From CAYJAZ01 sp964371865 (GTDB lineage Bacteria > Desulfobacterota > Desulfovibrionia > Desulfovibrionales > Desulfovibrionaceae): a stretch of DNA of 64,000 bases. Below are positions 1 to 8,508 of this stretch, piece after piece. Below the pieces are notes generated by a model. That model made no database searches, was not told where the DNA came from, and worked only from the letters and a program-made list of their open reading frames with translations. The stretch lies in NCBI GenBank assembly GCA_964371865.1, contig CAYJOR010000002.1:1-64000 (forward strand), read 5' to 3'. The translations under genes and the position numbers were made by a program. The stretch's first letter is position 1, and each line of letters opens with the position of its first letter.

Positions 1-234
1 CTTGAGCAAATCAAGAAAGAACAGCATAAAAAGCAAGTTTTAAGAAAGTTGCGTGGCTATCAGCAAGTAAGAATATGTGACGCTTTGAGAAGCTTGAGAA
101 CTCCATCGGGTGAAACATTTCCCGAAAAACATTTAGAGGAATTGTTATCGCAATATGAGAAAAAACAAGATTTCTATATCAAGCACGATATCGACGCTCA
201 ACTTGGAGGATTGTTGAAGAGGTATCAGGTTTAA
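1..234 (+). CDS. C-terminal part of an unrecognised protein (cut by window start)
   Basis: The frame is open from the first base of the window, so the start lies outside. The visible 77 residues are hydrophilic and rich in Lys, Gln and Glu, begin with a basic stretch (KKEQHKKQVLRK) and end in RYQV followed by TAA. There is no membrane segment and no motif I recognise. The composition suggests a soluble helical protein. The next gene lies on the other strand and gives no functional hint. Confidence 0.5.
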   Translation, partial: LEQIKKEQHKKQVLRKLRGYQQVRICDALRSLRTPSGETFPEKHLEELLSQYEKKQDFYIKHDIDAQLGGLLKRYQV

Positions 235-304
235 TCTTAGTTAGGAAGATGAGAATTTACTCTATAAGGGATTTCAAAAAGGCGAAGCCTATCGAGCTTA
301 AAAC

Positions 305-1264
305 TTAAGATTTCCTTATAGGAAAACTTTTTTGATAGAGAAATAGAAAAAATTTATACTGAGTAAGAAGAAGAACACCACCTAAAATTCCTATTGATCC
401 TACGATAATAGCATTCGTAACTTTTTCACCAAGTAAAAATATTCCTATGAAGATAGAAATAAGCGTGGCTAAATTAACAAAAATACTTGCTATTTGACTT
501 CCTGCTTGCTTTACACCATAGCTCCATAATAAAACTGCACCCATTGAGTTTACCCAAATAGAAAATATAAGTGCACTTATAGATGTTGAATTTAATATCG
601 GCAATTCTAGCAAACCAAGGTAAGAAGCAACAATGAAGTTTATTATTGCTCCAAAAAAGCAAGGCCAGGCAACAACCTCAAGCAAAGAAATGTCTTTTGG
701 TGTTTTGGAAAGCATCAAAGTATAGATTGTCCACGTTACTTGCCCAATAAGGAAAAGTAAATCGCCTTTATTATAATCAAAACCAAAAATTTCTGTTGGA
801 TTTCCATCTGTTATCAAATAGATTGTGCTCAATGCAACAAGAATAATGCCAATCCACTGTAATGCAAAAAGCTTTTCTTTGAAAAAGATAAATGCAGAAA
901 CCGAAATAAGCAAAGGACTTACAGATATTATAAGGGAACAATTGGTGACAGTGGAATATTCAAAACCTGCAATATTCATCGTATTTGTTATACTTATCGA
1001 AAAAAAACCTAAGACAAAGAAAAAAAGCAAATGCTTCAAAGGAGGAATTCTAAATTGTTTTTTATAAATCAGATAGGCAAAAAGTGTAAATGAACTTATA
1101 ATAAAACGATAAGCAATCATAATAACAGGATTTGCATACTCAAGTAAAAGTCTATTAATTGAAGGATTTATACCCCATATGATTGACACCATGAAAAGAA
1201 GAAGCAATATCTTTTTATCGAATAACTCTTTTGCCATATTACTTTTGCTCCTCATATCTGTCAA
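305..1264 (-). CDS. EamA/DMT-family transporter
   Basis: A 319-residue integral membrane protein with about ten hydrophobic helices arranged as two EamA repeats (roughly residues 20-150 and 165-300). The first helix carries MVSIIWGINP, typical of drug/metabolite exporters. The substrate cannot be told from sequence. It is strongly similar along its whole length to the gene at 5650-6567, which lies in the opposite orientation, so the two look like inverted duplicates. Starts at the first, third or ninth residue-type Met (MTDM, MRSK, MAKE) are all possible; the paralogue begins near LNKKILL, so the extra N-terminus may not be translated. Confidence 0.85.
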   Translation of the reverse strand: MTDMRSKSNMAKELFDKKILLLLFMVSIIWGINPSINRLLLEYANPVIMIAYRFIISSFTLFAYLIYKKQFRIPPLKHLLFFFVLGFFSISITNTMNIAGFEYSTVTNCSLIISVSPLLISVSAFIFFKEKLFALQWIGIILVALSTIYLITDGNPTEIFGFDYNKGDLLFLIGQVTWTIYTLMLSKTPKDISLLEVVAWPCFFGAIINFIVASYLGLLELPILNSTSISALIFSIWVNSMGAVLLWSYGVKQAGSQIASIFVNLATLISIFIGIFLLGEKVTNAIIVGSIGILGGVLLLTQYKFFLFLYQKSFPIRKS

Positions 1265-1485
1265 AAATTTCTTTATAAAAACGGCTTCTGCATAATTATT
1301 GTTTTTAAAAACTTCAGATTTAAATCTCGAGTCAAGTTTTATTTGAAATTTTTATACAGTGGATTATGATTCTGTTCTTGCTTTAAAAAGCATCTTATAC
1401 ATAAAAAAAATTGTCAAGAGACAATACTACTTATAACAAGATTTAGAAATTATTGATATATATATGAGTTGAAAAGTAAAAAATA

Positions 1486-1520
1486 TTACCTTCTATACTA
1501 TAGAAAAATATAGAAGGTAA
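1486..1520. terminator. Hairpin terminator after the monooxygenase-like gene
   Basis: An 11-bp perfect stem (TTACCTTCTAT with ATAGAAGGTAA) lies just past the stop of the leftward gene at 1530, with A/T-rich flanks on both sides. It could also stop rightward reading. Confidence 0.6.
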
Positions 1521-1529
1521 TTATTAGGA

Positions 1530-1820
1530 TTAGTCAAGCTGTGAAAGTTCAATAAGTTCCCAGTTTTCTACATCATCTTTTGTTACTTCTACGTAATTTT
1601 TCATATGGGCATTGTTCATATGATTTTGCCATAAATCATAGCTTTCCCAATTTTCTTGAAGAAGAAATCTGTTAGGGTTTTTATTGTCGATGAAAAGATT
1701 GTAATTAATGCAGCCTTCCTCTTCACGAGTTATAGGAATTAATTTTTCAATCTCTTTTTGGATAAAATCCTTGCTTCCTTCTTTCGCAATTACGATAGCA
1801 ACTAAACTTAATTTTGACAT
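1530..1820 (-). CDS. Antibiotic biosynthesis monooxygenase (ABM)-domain protein, YgiN-like
   Basis: A 96-residue protein of the dimeric alpha+beta barrel ABM family. Visible marks are the first strand LSLVAIVIAKEG, the EEGCINYNLF segment, LLQENWES, and the C-terminal NAHMKNY in which family members carry a conserved His. Some relatives act on quinols or other aromatic compounds; others have no known substrate, so the reaction is not assigned. It lies 65 bases downstream of an HxlR regulator on the same strand, a common pairing in oxidative or electrophile stress loci. A hairpin terminator follows the stop. Confidence 0.8.
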   Translation of the reverse strand: MSKLSLVAIVIAKEGSKDFIQKEIEKLIPITREEEGCINYNLFIDNKNPNRFLLQENWESYDLWQNHMNNAHMKNYVEVTKDDVENWELIELSQLD

Positions 1821-1885
1821 AATAGGTTCTCCTATATTTTAGATTTTTCAAACTATAGGAAGAATAGATGAAGAGGAATACTAAA

Positions 1886-2281
1886 TCAATTAGAGATTTT
1901 TTTGTCTATAGGGAGAAAATTGTCAGTAGATAGATAGTCACTATTATCTGTTATAACTTGAGCATAAGAAAACTCTTCGTTATATTTTTTCCCCCACTTC
2001 GTAAGTTCAGAAAGAACAGGAAGAAGCTCATAAGCAATTGAAGATAAAGCATATTCAACACGCAGAACTTTTTCATTATATACTTTTCTTGTGATTAAAT
2101 TTTTTTCTTCAAGCTCATTAAGTTCCCTTGAAAGCACTCTTTTATCTATTGTAGGAATTAAACGTAAGAGTTCTCCATATCTAATATTTGGTTCATTGCC
2201 GATGTGATGAATGATAATCAACTTCCACTTACCGCTTAAAACATCAAGAGCCAATTCCATATTACATTGAAAGTTTTTCAT
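1886..2281 (-). CDS. HxlR-family transcriptional regulator
   Basis: Winged-helix DNA-binding protein of about 131 residues. The hallmark segment ALDVLSGKWKLIIIHHI lies near the N-terminus, followed by RYGELLRLIP, KRVLSRELNELE and the wing YNEKVLRVEYALS. A Cys at about residue 5 (FQCNMELAL) matches the position used for thiol-based sensing in some HxlR proteins such as HypR; sensing here is inference. The ATG at 2281 is preferred because it overlaps the stop of the upstream ATPase gene by one base (TAATG) and begins at the family's usual N-terminus. It probably controls the neighbouring monooxygenase-like and transporter genes. Confidence 0.88.
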   Translation of the reverse strand: MKNFQCNMELALDVLSGKWKLIIIHHIGNEPNIRYGELLRLIPTIDKRVLSRELNELEEKNLITRKVYNEKVLRVEYALSSIAYELLPVLSELTKWGKKYNEEFSYAQVITDNSDYLSTDNFLPIDKKISN

Positions 2282-3477
2282 TATTCTTTCCCTACCAACC
2301 AATCGAGAACATTTTTCTGCCAGATGCCGTTATGGTTTGTTTTTGGTAAAATATCCATAGTCAGTAAAATCTTAGGGTTGTTATCAGATATTTTTTCTAG
2401 TGGACGCAATTCTCTTTCTAAAGTGCTTTCTTCAAGAACAGTCAAGGCGACTTGATAATATTCGACAGTATCACTTTTTATTGCAACAAAGTCAATTTCT
2501 TGCGTGTCAACTTTACCAACATAGACTTGATAACCTCTTCGTAGAAGTTCAAGATATACAATATTTTCAAGTATATGCCCATAATCTTGTTTTTTATCAG
2601 CAAGCAAGAAATATCTTAGTGCAATATCTGCAATATAGTATTTTGCGCCAGTTTTTAGATATTCTTTACCTTTTACATCATAGCGACTTGCTTGGTAAAA
2701 AACGTAAGACTGCGTAAGTGATTCGAGATAATCTTCAACAGTATGGGTTGAGATTTTCTGCCCATCACTTGTCATGGTGTCTGCAATTTTCTTGATTGAA
2801 ACAAGATTGCCGATATTATGCGCCATAAAGCGGATAACTCTTTGTAATTGTGAAATATCTATAAGTTTCTTTCTGTCTGCAATGTCTTTTACCAAAATAG
2901 TATTATATATCCCCTCAATATAATTTCTAATATTTTGTTTCTCATCTTCAAGCATTAAAGTATAAGGAAAGGAGGAGTTTGTAATATAATCAACATAGAG
3001 TGAGGAAAGGTTGTCGCTTTTGTAATGTGATTGATATTCATGGAAAGAAAGGGGCATCATTTTTATTTCAATGTAACGTCCTGAAAGTAGGGTTGCAAGT
3101 TCACCCGATAAAATAAAAGCATTCGACCCTGTAATATAGAGGTCGATATTTTTGCGTATAAAAAGAGAGTCCACAACTTTTTGAAATTGCGCAACATTTT
3201 GAATTTCATCAAGAAAGATATAGTTTTTCTTACCTTCTTGAAGATTTTCTAAAATATGAGCGTGTAATTTTTTCGGGTCAGTCAGTTCTGAGAAATTGAA
3301 GTCTTCAAAGTTGATAGATTGAATTTGACTTGCCTCAACTCCACTAAGAAGAAGGTGTTCTTGATACAGTTCAAATAAAGTAGATTTTCCACACCTACGT
3401 ATACCGGTAACAACTTTGATTATCTGCTTGTCTTTTAAGCTAATAAGTCTGTCTAAATATTCTTTTCTCTTTATCAT
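2281..3477 (-). CDS. AAA-family ATPase with DUF4143 C-terminal domain
   Basis: A 398-residue cytoplasmic ATPase of the AAA_14/DUF4143 group. Walker A is GIRRCGKST (residues 25-33) and Walker B YIFLDEIQN (86-94). The C-terminal half contains the DUF4143 region with the nuclease-like end ELLRRGYQVYVGK...EIDFVAI, a pattern seen in the restriction-endonuclease-like fold. Its cellular role is not established; such genes are very common in gut bacteria and move horizontally. A clear Shine-Dalgarno (AGAGGTGA) precedes the ATG. It is probably co-transcribed with the HxlR gene by a one-base stop/start overlap, and has a long structured leader. Confidence 0.88.
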   Translation of the reverse strand: MIKRKEYLDRLISLKDKQIIKVVTGIRRCGKSTLFELYQEHLLLSGVEASQIQSINFEDFNFSELTDPKKLHAHILENLQEGKKNYIFLDEIQNVAQFQKVVDSLFIRKNIDLYITGSNAFILSGELATLLSGRYIEIKMMPLSFHEYQSHYKSDNLSSLYVDYITNSSFPYTLMLEDEKQNIRNYIEGIYNTILVKDIADRKKLIDISQLQRVIRFMAHNIGNLVSIKKIADTMTSDGQKISTHTVEDYLESLTQSYVFYQASRYDVKGKEYLKTGAKYYIADIALRYFLLADKKQDYGHILENIVYLELLRRGYQVYVGKVDTQEIDFVAIKSDTVEYYQVALTVLEESTLERELRPLEKISDNNPKILLTMDILPKTNHNGIWQKNVLDWLVGKE

Positions 3478-3574
3478 TATTCACCTCTTATTAGAAATGA
3501 GGATAGATTAAAGTTTTAGAAAAGTAAATCTAAAAATCTTCATTTTGTAGATATTTTAGAAGTTGACTTCTAAC

Positions 3575-3679
3575 TTAATCAAATTGATTAGAGGTAATTA
3601 AAGAAGTCTGCCACCACGAATCTGACACTTTCATGGTGGCAATTAAGATTTCTTTGATGTTGTGATAACGACTAAACAT
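3575..3679 (-). CDS. Possible leader peptide (34 aa) upstream of the DUF4143 ATPase
   Basis: A short ATG-to-TAA frame beginning MFSRYHNIKEIL and ending TSNQFD lies inside the leader between a predicted promoter (3736-3764) and the ATPase start at 3477. It overlaps two hairpins, including the GCCACCA/TGGTGGC stem that spans its SDSWWQ codons. No good Shine-Dalgarno is seen before the first ATG. It could be a regulatory leader peptide or a chance frame. I do not recognise it. Confidence 0.35.
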   Translation of the reverse strand: MFSRYHNIKEILIATMKVSDSWWQTSLITSNQFD

Positions 3680-3729
3680 CAGAGGGCTTACCCGTTAGGG
3701 TGGTAAGTGTTGGCGCACTTATTGCCCTT
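3610..3729. promoter_or_regulatory. Structured leader with several hairpins
   Basis: Consecutive inverted repeats can be read: GCCACCA/TGGTGGC (3610-3640), TGATGTT/AACATCA (about 3655-3681), and an AGGGC/GCCCT stem (about 3683-3728) that encloses TTACC/GGTAA and GTG/CAC. An alternative TAAGTG/CACTTA pairing competes with the TTACC/GGTAA arm. On the minus strand this forms the 5' leader of the ATPase gene. Confidence 0.5.
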
Positions 3730-3735
3730 TCCCTT

Positions 3736-3764
3736 TTAATAAGAACTTTGAGATAGAAAGTCAA
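3736..3764 (-). promoter_or_regulatory. Predicted promoter for the ATPase-HxlR transcript
   Basis: Reading leftward, TTGACT (3764-3759), a 17-base spacer and TATTAA (3741-3736) match a sigma-70 type promoter. Transcription would begin about 3729, giving a leader of roughly 250 bases before the ATPase start. Confidence 0.55.
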
Positions 3765-3958
3765 GGTTTAAATATAAGTTAAACTTTCTTTCCCGTTCGC
3801 TAAAGTGCTATACAAACTTCTCATAGTATTATATAAAAAAGTAAAAGTTAATCATAGCCACAAAAAAGACAAAAAAATATCTTGCGGTAAAATTTACGGT
3901 AAATAAATTTTTTTGAAAATTTTTATTCAATAAAAATAAACAATTACACTATAAAATC

Positions 3959-4030
3959 GGTAGCTTTCCTTGCTACCACAATAAAATTTTTCTAAGCCCC
4001 ATGCAGTTCGCAAAGCCGCATGGGGCTTAG
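3959..4030. other. Two strong hairpins in the 695-base intergenic region before the MFS gene
   Basis: A 6-bp hairpin GGTAGC/GCTACC (3959-3977) is followed by a perfect 13-bp stem, CTAAGCCCCATGC with GCATGGGGCTTAG (3992-4030), with a 13-base loop. There is no long T run directly after it on either strand, so it may be a terminator, part of a small RNA, or a DNA site. Apart from these and the leader described above, the gap 3478-4172 shows no supported gene. Confidence 0.45.
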
Positions 4031-4172
4031 CTTTTAAGTGGAAATTTTAATCATGCCCCACTCTTTGAGGAAGAGCCGAAGTGCCCATTCTTGACAGTGC
4101 CATATTTTTCTGTGTATTTACTTTCTTTATGTGTAGTTATACACTCTACAAAAAAACTTAAAGGCTTTATAT

Positions 4173-5441
4173 ATGTTTGGAAAAATGAAAATCTTCTATG
4201 GTTGGTTTGTTGTTTTGGGTGCATTTTTAATTGCTATGTCGATAATGGGCATGCACTATAATATGATAGGACTTTACTTCCCCCACCTAGCTAAAAAATA
4301 TGCTTTTTCCAATTCGCAATTAGGACTAGTGTTTATTACTTCTGCCGGTATCACTATGACTATAACTTCTTTATCAATTAGTAAGATTTACAGCAAAATT
4401 ACCCTAAGATTCGGTATGACTCTTGCCGGAATTCTTGCCGGTTTAGTTTATATTGCATACTCTTATGCTACTCAATCATGGCAATTTATGCTCTGTACTG
4501 CTGTGCTTGGATATTGTGTAAGTACTGGAACTGTTTCTGCTTTTTCAATGCTTTCCAACAATTGGTTCATAAAAAATCGTGCAACGGCTATTAGTATCAT
4601 TGCATCGGGAACAGGATTAGCAGGATTTTTCTTTTCTTCATATATTTCAAGTGTTATCGAATCTCATGGCTTTCAAAAAGCTTTTTTCCATGAAGGAATT
4701 ATCATTATTTGTCTTGCTCTCTTAGGTGGATTACTTGTACGCTCAAAGCCATCTGATGTTGGACTAGAACCACTCCAAGACATTGATAAAACTGATGAAT
4801 CCTCAAAATTTATTGAAAGCACTTCCGTAAAGAAAGAATTACGAAGTATTACCATTAAAGAAGCCATCAAAAAACCACCTTTTTACATCATGGCATTTAC
4901 CTTATTCATGATGAACGGAATTATACTTACCTTTGTGACACAGTATGTTTCTTACTTCAAGACCTTGGAATTTTCGCAATCTACTATCGCTCTTATTGTG
5001 TCAGGGCTTGGAATTTCGCTCACCCTCAGTAAGCTTGCTTACGGATTACTTAATGACAGACTCGGCTTGCATAAAGCAAATTTAATTCTATTTATCTCGT
5101 GGGTAACTGCTATTTTAGCTTTAATATTTGCAGAACTTTCTTCAATTGTTGTACTCATCTTTATTATATGCTCAGGCACATTACCCGTAATAACTTCTGT
5201 TGGAGCACCTCTTTGGGTTGCTACAATGTTTGGAGATAAATATTATCCGTCACTAATTGGTACTATAAATTCAATAGGCAACATCGGTTCTATGCTTGGA
5301 CCAATTGTCGTTGGGTATTTTATAGATATTTATGGATACAAAAATGTTTTCTCGTACAGCCTTATTATAATTATTTCCCTCGCCGCAATCCTCTCTTGCA
5401 GTTTCGTTATTGCAAAGAAAATTCGCCAAAGTGCTGAGTAA
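4173..5441 (+). CDS. MFS transporter, monocarboxylate/oxalate-antiporter-like
   Basis: A 422-residue permease with about 12 hydrophobic helices and a central hydrophilic loop (about residues 195-230, rich in Asp, Ser and Lys). The start, FYGWFVVLGAFLIAM, is typical of the OFA/monocarboxylate-like branch of the major facilitator superfamily, whose N-terminal helix begins with YGW. Transport of an organic anion is a family-level guess; the substrate is not readable. It is followed by about 200 bases and a paralogous EamA exporter on the same strand. A weak AAAGG lies upstream of the ATG. Confidence 0.85.
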   Translation: MFGKMKIFYGWFVVLGAFLIAMSIMGMHYNMIGLYFPHLAKKYAFSNSQLGLVFITSAGITMTITSLSISKIYSKITLRFGMTLAGILAGLVYIAYSYATQSWQFMLCTAVLGYCVSTGTVSAFSMLSNNWFIKNRATAISIIASGTGLAGFFFSSYISSVIESHGFQKAFFHEGIIIICLALLGGLLVRSKPSDVGLEPLQDIDKTDESSKFIESTSVKKELRSITIKEAIKKPPFYIMAFTLFMMNGIILTFVTQYVSYFKTLEFSQSTIALIVSGLGISLTLSKLAYGLLNDRLGLHKANLILFISWVTAILALIFAELSSIVVLIFIICSGTLPVITSVGAPLWVATMFGDKYYPSLIGTINSIGNIGSMLGPIVVGYFIDIYGYKNVFSYSLIIIISLAAILSCSFVIAKKIRQSAE

Positions 5442-5649
5442 AAAATTCTGGATAATTTTTAGGGTGTGTTTCCCAATTAAGAATTTTTGTGAAATTTTCA
5501 ACAAAAAATGTTTTTTAGAAAAATCCTCACTTAAACCTACATAAAAAAATCAAAAAGTAGGATTTAACAACCTTGACGTACCTAAAGTTAACCTATATAG
5601 CGTATAGCTTGTTGTTATGTAATTGCATGTGAAAAGGGATACTAAAGCT

Positions 5650-6567
5650 ATGCTAAATAAAAAAATACTTTTAGTTTTATTTATGGTTTCAATAATTTGG
5701 GGAATTCACCCATCAGTGAACAAAATCTTACTTGCTTATAGTAATCCGCTTTCATTGATAGCATTTCGCTTTTTTATTGCTTCGATGACTCTTTTTGCAT
5801 ACCTTCTTTATACGAAACAGTTTAGAATTCCTTCTACAAAACACCTAATATACTTTTTTCTATTAGGTTTTATATCAATAACAGGCACAAATACAACAAA
5901 TGTAGCTGGTCTTGCCTACTCAACTGTGACAAATTGTTCATTAATTAACTCAGTAGCTCCTTTGTTGATATCTTTATCAGCTTTTTTATTTTTTAAAGAA
6001 AAACTTTTTGCTCTTCAATGGTTTGGTATTATTATAGTTGCCCTTAGTACAGTATATCTTATAACAGGCGGTAACTTATTACAATTATTTGAAATTGAAT
6101 ATAATCGAGGAGATTTAATTTTTCTAAGCGGACAAGTTGGTTGGGCTGTCTACACTCTAGCGTCGAGTAGGTTACTAAAAAACATAAATATGGTTGAATT
6201 TATTGCATGGTCATGCTTTTTTGGTTCGCTAATAAACTTTTCTATAGCTCTTTCTTTGGGAGTATTTGAATTACCTATTTTCACACCAGCCTCAATAGTG
6301 GCGCTTTCTTTTTCAATTTGGATAAACTCTATGGGTGCTGTTTTATTATGGAATTACGGAGTAAAGCATGCTGGAAGTCAGATTGCAAGTATCTTTATTA
6401 ATCTTGCTACTCTGATTTCAATTTTTATAGGTATATTCTTACTTGGGGAAGAAGTTACAAAAACCGTAGTAGTTGGTACTATCGGCATTCTAAGTGGCAT
6501 CCTACTCCTCACACAGTATAAACTCTTTCTTTATTTGTATCAAAAAATGCGTAGATTTAACAACTAA
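5650..6567 (+). CDS. EamA/DMT-family transporter (paralogue of the gene at 305-1264)
   Basis: An integral membrane protein of about 305 residues with two EamA repeats and about ten helices. It shares MVSIIWGI, FAYL, KQFRIP, YSTVTNCSLI and LLTQYK segments with the gene at 305-1264, so the two arose by duplication. The ATG at 5650 is chosen because AAAAGGGA sits 9-10 bases upstream; an upstream TTG at 5623 would add nine charged residues. The upstream stretch contains TTGACG and a partly palindromic CCTAAAGTTAACCTATA block that could be a regulator site. Substrate unknown. Confidence 0.85.
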   Translation: MLNKKILLVLFMVSIIWGIHPSVNKILLAYSNPLSLIAFRFFIASMTLFAYLLYTKQFRIPSTKHLIYFFLLGFISITGTNTTNVAGLAYSTVTNCSLINSVAPLLISLSAFLFFKEKLFALQWFGIIIVALSTVYLITGGNLLQLFEIEYNRGDLIFLSGQVGWAVYTLASSRLLKNINMVEFIAWSCFFGSLINFSIALSLGVFELPIFTPASIVALSFSIWINSMGAVLLWNYGVKHAGSQIASIFINLATLISIFIGIFLLGEEVTKTVVVGTIGILSGILLLTQYKLFLYLYQKMRRFNN

Positions 6568-6733
6568 TCTCTCTCATCTTCAAAGAGAAATATAGAAAAA
6601 TCATTATAATTTTCGTCTAAATAAAAAAAACAGTGAGAAAAAGTGTGAGAGTTGCTATGACTATAATTATGGATTTATAATTATAATAATAAGATAAAGC
6701 AAAAATACTTTCATTTATTTATAATAATTATAC

Positions 6734-7549
6734 TTACACACTGCGTAAAGAATTTTTAACAACTTCTTCCATTTCATTTATATCTAATTTCATATCTAAA
6801 AAATATTCAAGCGCAGCGATTCCTTGATGAATAAGCATACCGAGTCCGCCCAAAGTTCGTAAGTTCTTTTCTTGTGCATTTTTAATAAGGTTTGTTATTT
6901 CAGGCTTATAGATTAAATCGCAGACTACAGCGGATTTTGATAAAATCGATAGAAACTCAAAAGAATCAAAGTCAAGCTCATTTCCCTCCATTCCTAAAGG
7001 AGTTGCATTTATAAGAAAATCTATTTCAGGCAAAATTGTTTGCATTTCTGACCATTTATACAGCTTTACGTTTTCAGAAAATTGTGCTCCATAGAAGGAC
7101 CTACTACAAACATTCACTTCAGCACCATTCTTTAGCATTCCATGAGCAACTGCTTTTGCTGCCCCACCTTTACCAAGAATGAGTACCTTCTTACCTTCAA
7201 TTTCACTCTCAATAGTTTTTAAAGATCTAATAAATCCAATAGAATCTGTATTATATCCGTAAAAGTTTCCTTCTCTATGCACAACTGTATTCACTGCTCC
7301 AATATCTCGAGCTTCTTCAGATATAGATGATAAATATTGCATAATTTTAGTCTTATGGGGCATAGTTACATTAAATCCTAGTAATGACTTAGCATCAGAA
7401 GAATTTATCCAGAAATCTAAATCGCTTGCTTCTAAATGTATTTTCCCATACTTTAACGATAAATTAAGTTTTTCTAGCATAGCTAGGTGCATTTTAGGAG
7501 AAAGAGAATGTGTTATAGGATCACCGATAACTGCGAATTTTATAGACAT
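6734..7549 (-). CDS. aroE: Shikimate dehydrogenase (NADP+)
   Basis: 271 residues, normal length. It reduces 3-dehydroshikimate to shikimate in the aromatic pathway. The N-terminal substrate domain has GDPITHSLSPKMH, NVTMPHK with the catalytic Lys, and GAVNTVV. The Rossmann part has LILGKGGAAKA, and NATPLGM and the C-terminal GLGMLIHQG segment complete the signature. It is the last gene of a leftward aro operon, eight bases behind aroQ. Nothing unusual is seen. Confidence 0.96.
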   Translation of the reverse strand: MSIKFAVIGDPITHSLSPKMHLAMLEKLNLSLKYGKIHLEASDLDFWINSSDAKSLLGFNVTMPHKTKIMQYLSSISEEARDIGAVNTVVHREGNFYGYNTDSIGFIRSLKTIESEIEGKKVLILGKGGAAKAVAHGMLKNGAEVNVCSRSFYGAQFSENVKLYKWSEMQTILPEIDFLINATPLGMEGNELDFDSFEFLSILSKSAVVCDLIYKPEITNLIKNAQEKNLRTLGGLGMLIHQGIAALEYFLDMKLDINEMEEVVKNSLRSV

Positions 7550-7557
7550 ACATACTC

Positions 7558-7986
7558 CTATTTTTGATTAATAAAATATTGAATTCCGGCGCAATATCCA
7601 AAAAAACCTAAACCAGAAATTTGTCCTACACAGGCCGAAGCTGTTACAGATTTATGGCGGAACTCTTCCCTTGTATGAATATTTGAAATATGTACTTCTA
7701 TTGCTGGGACAGTTATACTTTTTAAAGCATCATGTATAGCATAAGAGTAATGAGTAAATGCTCCTGGATTTATAACAATTCCATCAAATTTTCCCTGAGC
7801 AAGATGAAGTGTATCTATTATTACACCCTCATGATTTGATTGAACAAATTCAACTTCAACATTTTGTTTTTGTGCAAACAGCTGAATTTCTTCACATAAC
7901 ACATGATAGTTTTTATTTCCATAGATTACTGGTTCGCGCATGCCAAGCATATTAAGATTCGGTCCATTTACAACTAGAAATTTCAT
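7558..7986 (-). CDS. aroQ: Type II 3-dehydroquinate dehydratase
   Basis: 142 residues, the usual length of the dodecameric type II enzyme, which makes 3-dehydroshikimate by trans-elimination. Seen are NGPNLNMLG, the lid with its YG motif after REPVIYG, QSNHEG, INPGAFTHYS with the substrate-binding Asn and His, and VEVHISNIHTREEFR. It stands between aroK and aroE in the operon, so three successive steps of the pathway are encoded in order. Confidence 0.96.
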   Translation of the reverse strand: MKFLVVNGPNLNMLGMREPVIYGNKNYHVLCEEIQLFAQKQNVEVEFVQSNHEGVIIDTLHLAQGKFDGIVINPGAFTHYSYAIHDALKSITVPAIEVHISNIHTREEFRHKSVTASACVGQISGLGFFGYCAGIQYFINQK

Positions 7987-7997
7987 AATTCATTCCT

Positions 7998-8507
7998 TTA
8001 TTGCATTTTTTTATAATAATTTATAATACGTAAAAGAGCTTGTTTTACACTTTTTACATCTTTAACTGTATACATAGCAAATTTTTTATAAAGTTGAATA
8101 CGCTCATTGTATAGAGCAAAAAATTTATCTTTTTCTCCTGTTAGCAGGGGTCTACCTTTTAGATTTGCGCTCTTTATAATTTCATGAGGATTACGATCCA
8201 AAAAGATAACTAATCCATTATTAATAAGTGATTCCATGTTTTCTTCACGAAGAATAACTCCACCACCAGTCGAAATTATGGTATTTTGCATAAGAGAAAC
8301 ATTTTTTACACACTTAGTTTCTATATCACGAAAAAAGGGTTCACCATGCTGTGAAAAAATATCAGAAATTGTCATAGATAGCGATTTTTCAACAAGAGAA
8401 TCAGTATCCAAAAATGGCATACGTAAAGATTTTGAAAGTTTCTTTCCAATAGTTGATTTACCACTGCCCGGCATACCTATCAGTACGATATTATGTAGTT
8501 TTTTCAT
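7998..8507 (-). CDS. aroK: Shikimate kinase
   Basis: About 169 residues. It phosphorylates shikimate at O3. The P-loop is GMPGSGKST (residues 11-19), followed by FLDTDSLVE with the conserved Asp, the FRDIE shikimate-binding Arg, STGGGV, and the lid GRPLLTG. The start at 8507 is preferred: GAGG lies seven bases upstream and the ATG follows the aroC stop by one base (TGATATG), so translation is probably coupled. A start four codons earlier would overlap aroC. Confidence 0.95.
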   Translation of the reverse strand: MKKLHNIVLIGMPGSGKSTIGKKLSKSLRMPFLDTDSLVEKSLSMTISDIFSQHGEPFFRDIETKCVKNVSLMQNTIISTGGGVILREENMESLINNGLVIFLDRNPHEIIKSANLKGRPLLTGEKDKFFALYNERIQLYKKFAMYTVKDVKSVKQALLRIINYYKKMQ

Positions 8508-8508
8508 A

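Noticed and set aside
3992..4030. Simple intrinsic terminator
   Set aside because: The stem is strong, but no long T run follows it on either strand and no gene ends just before it, so the role is left open.
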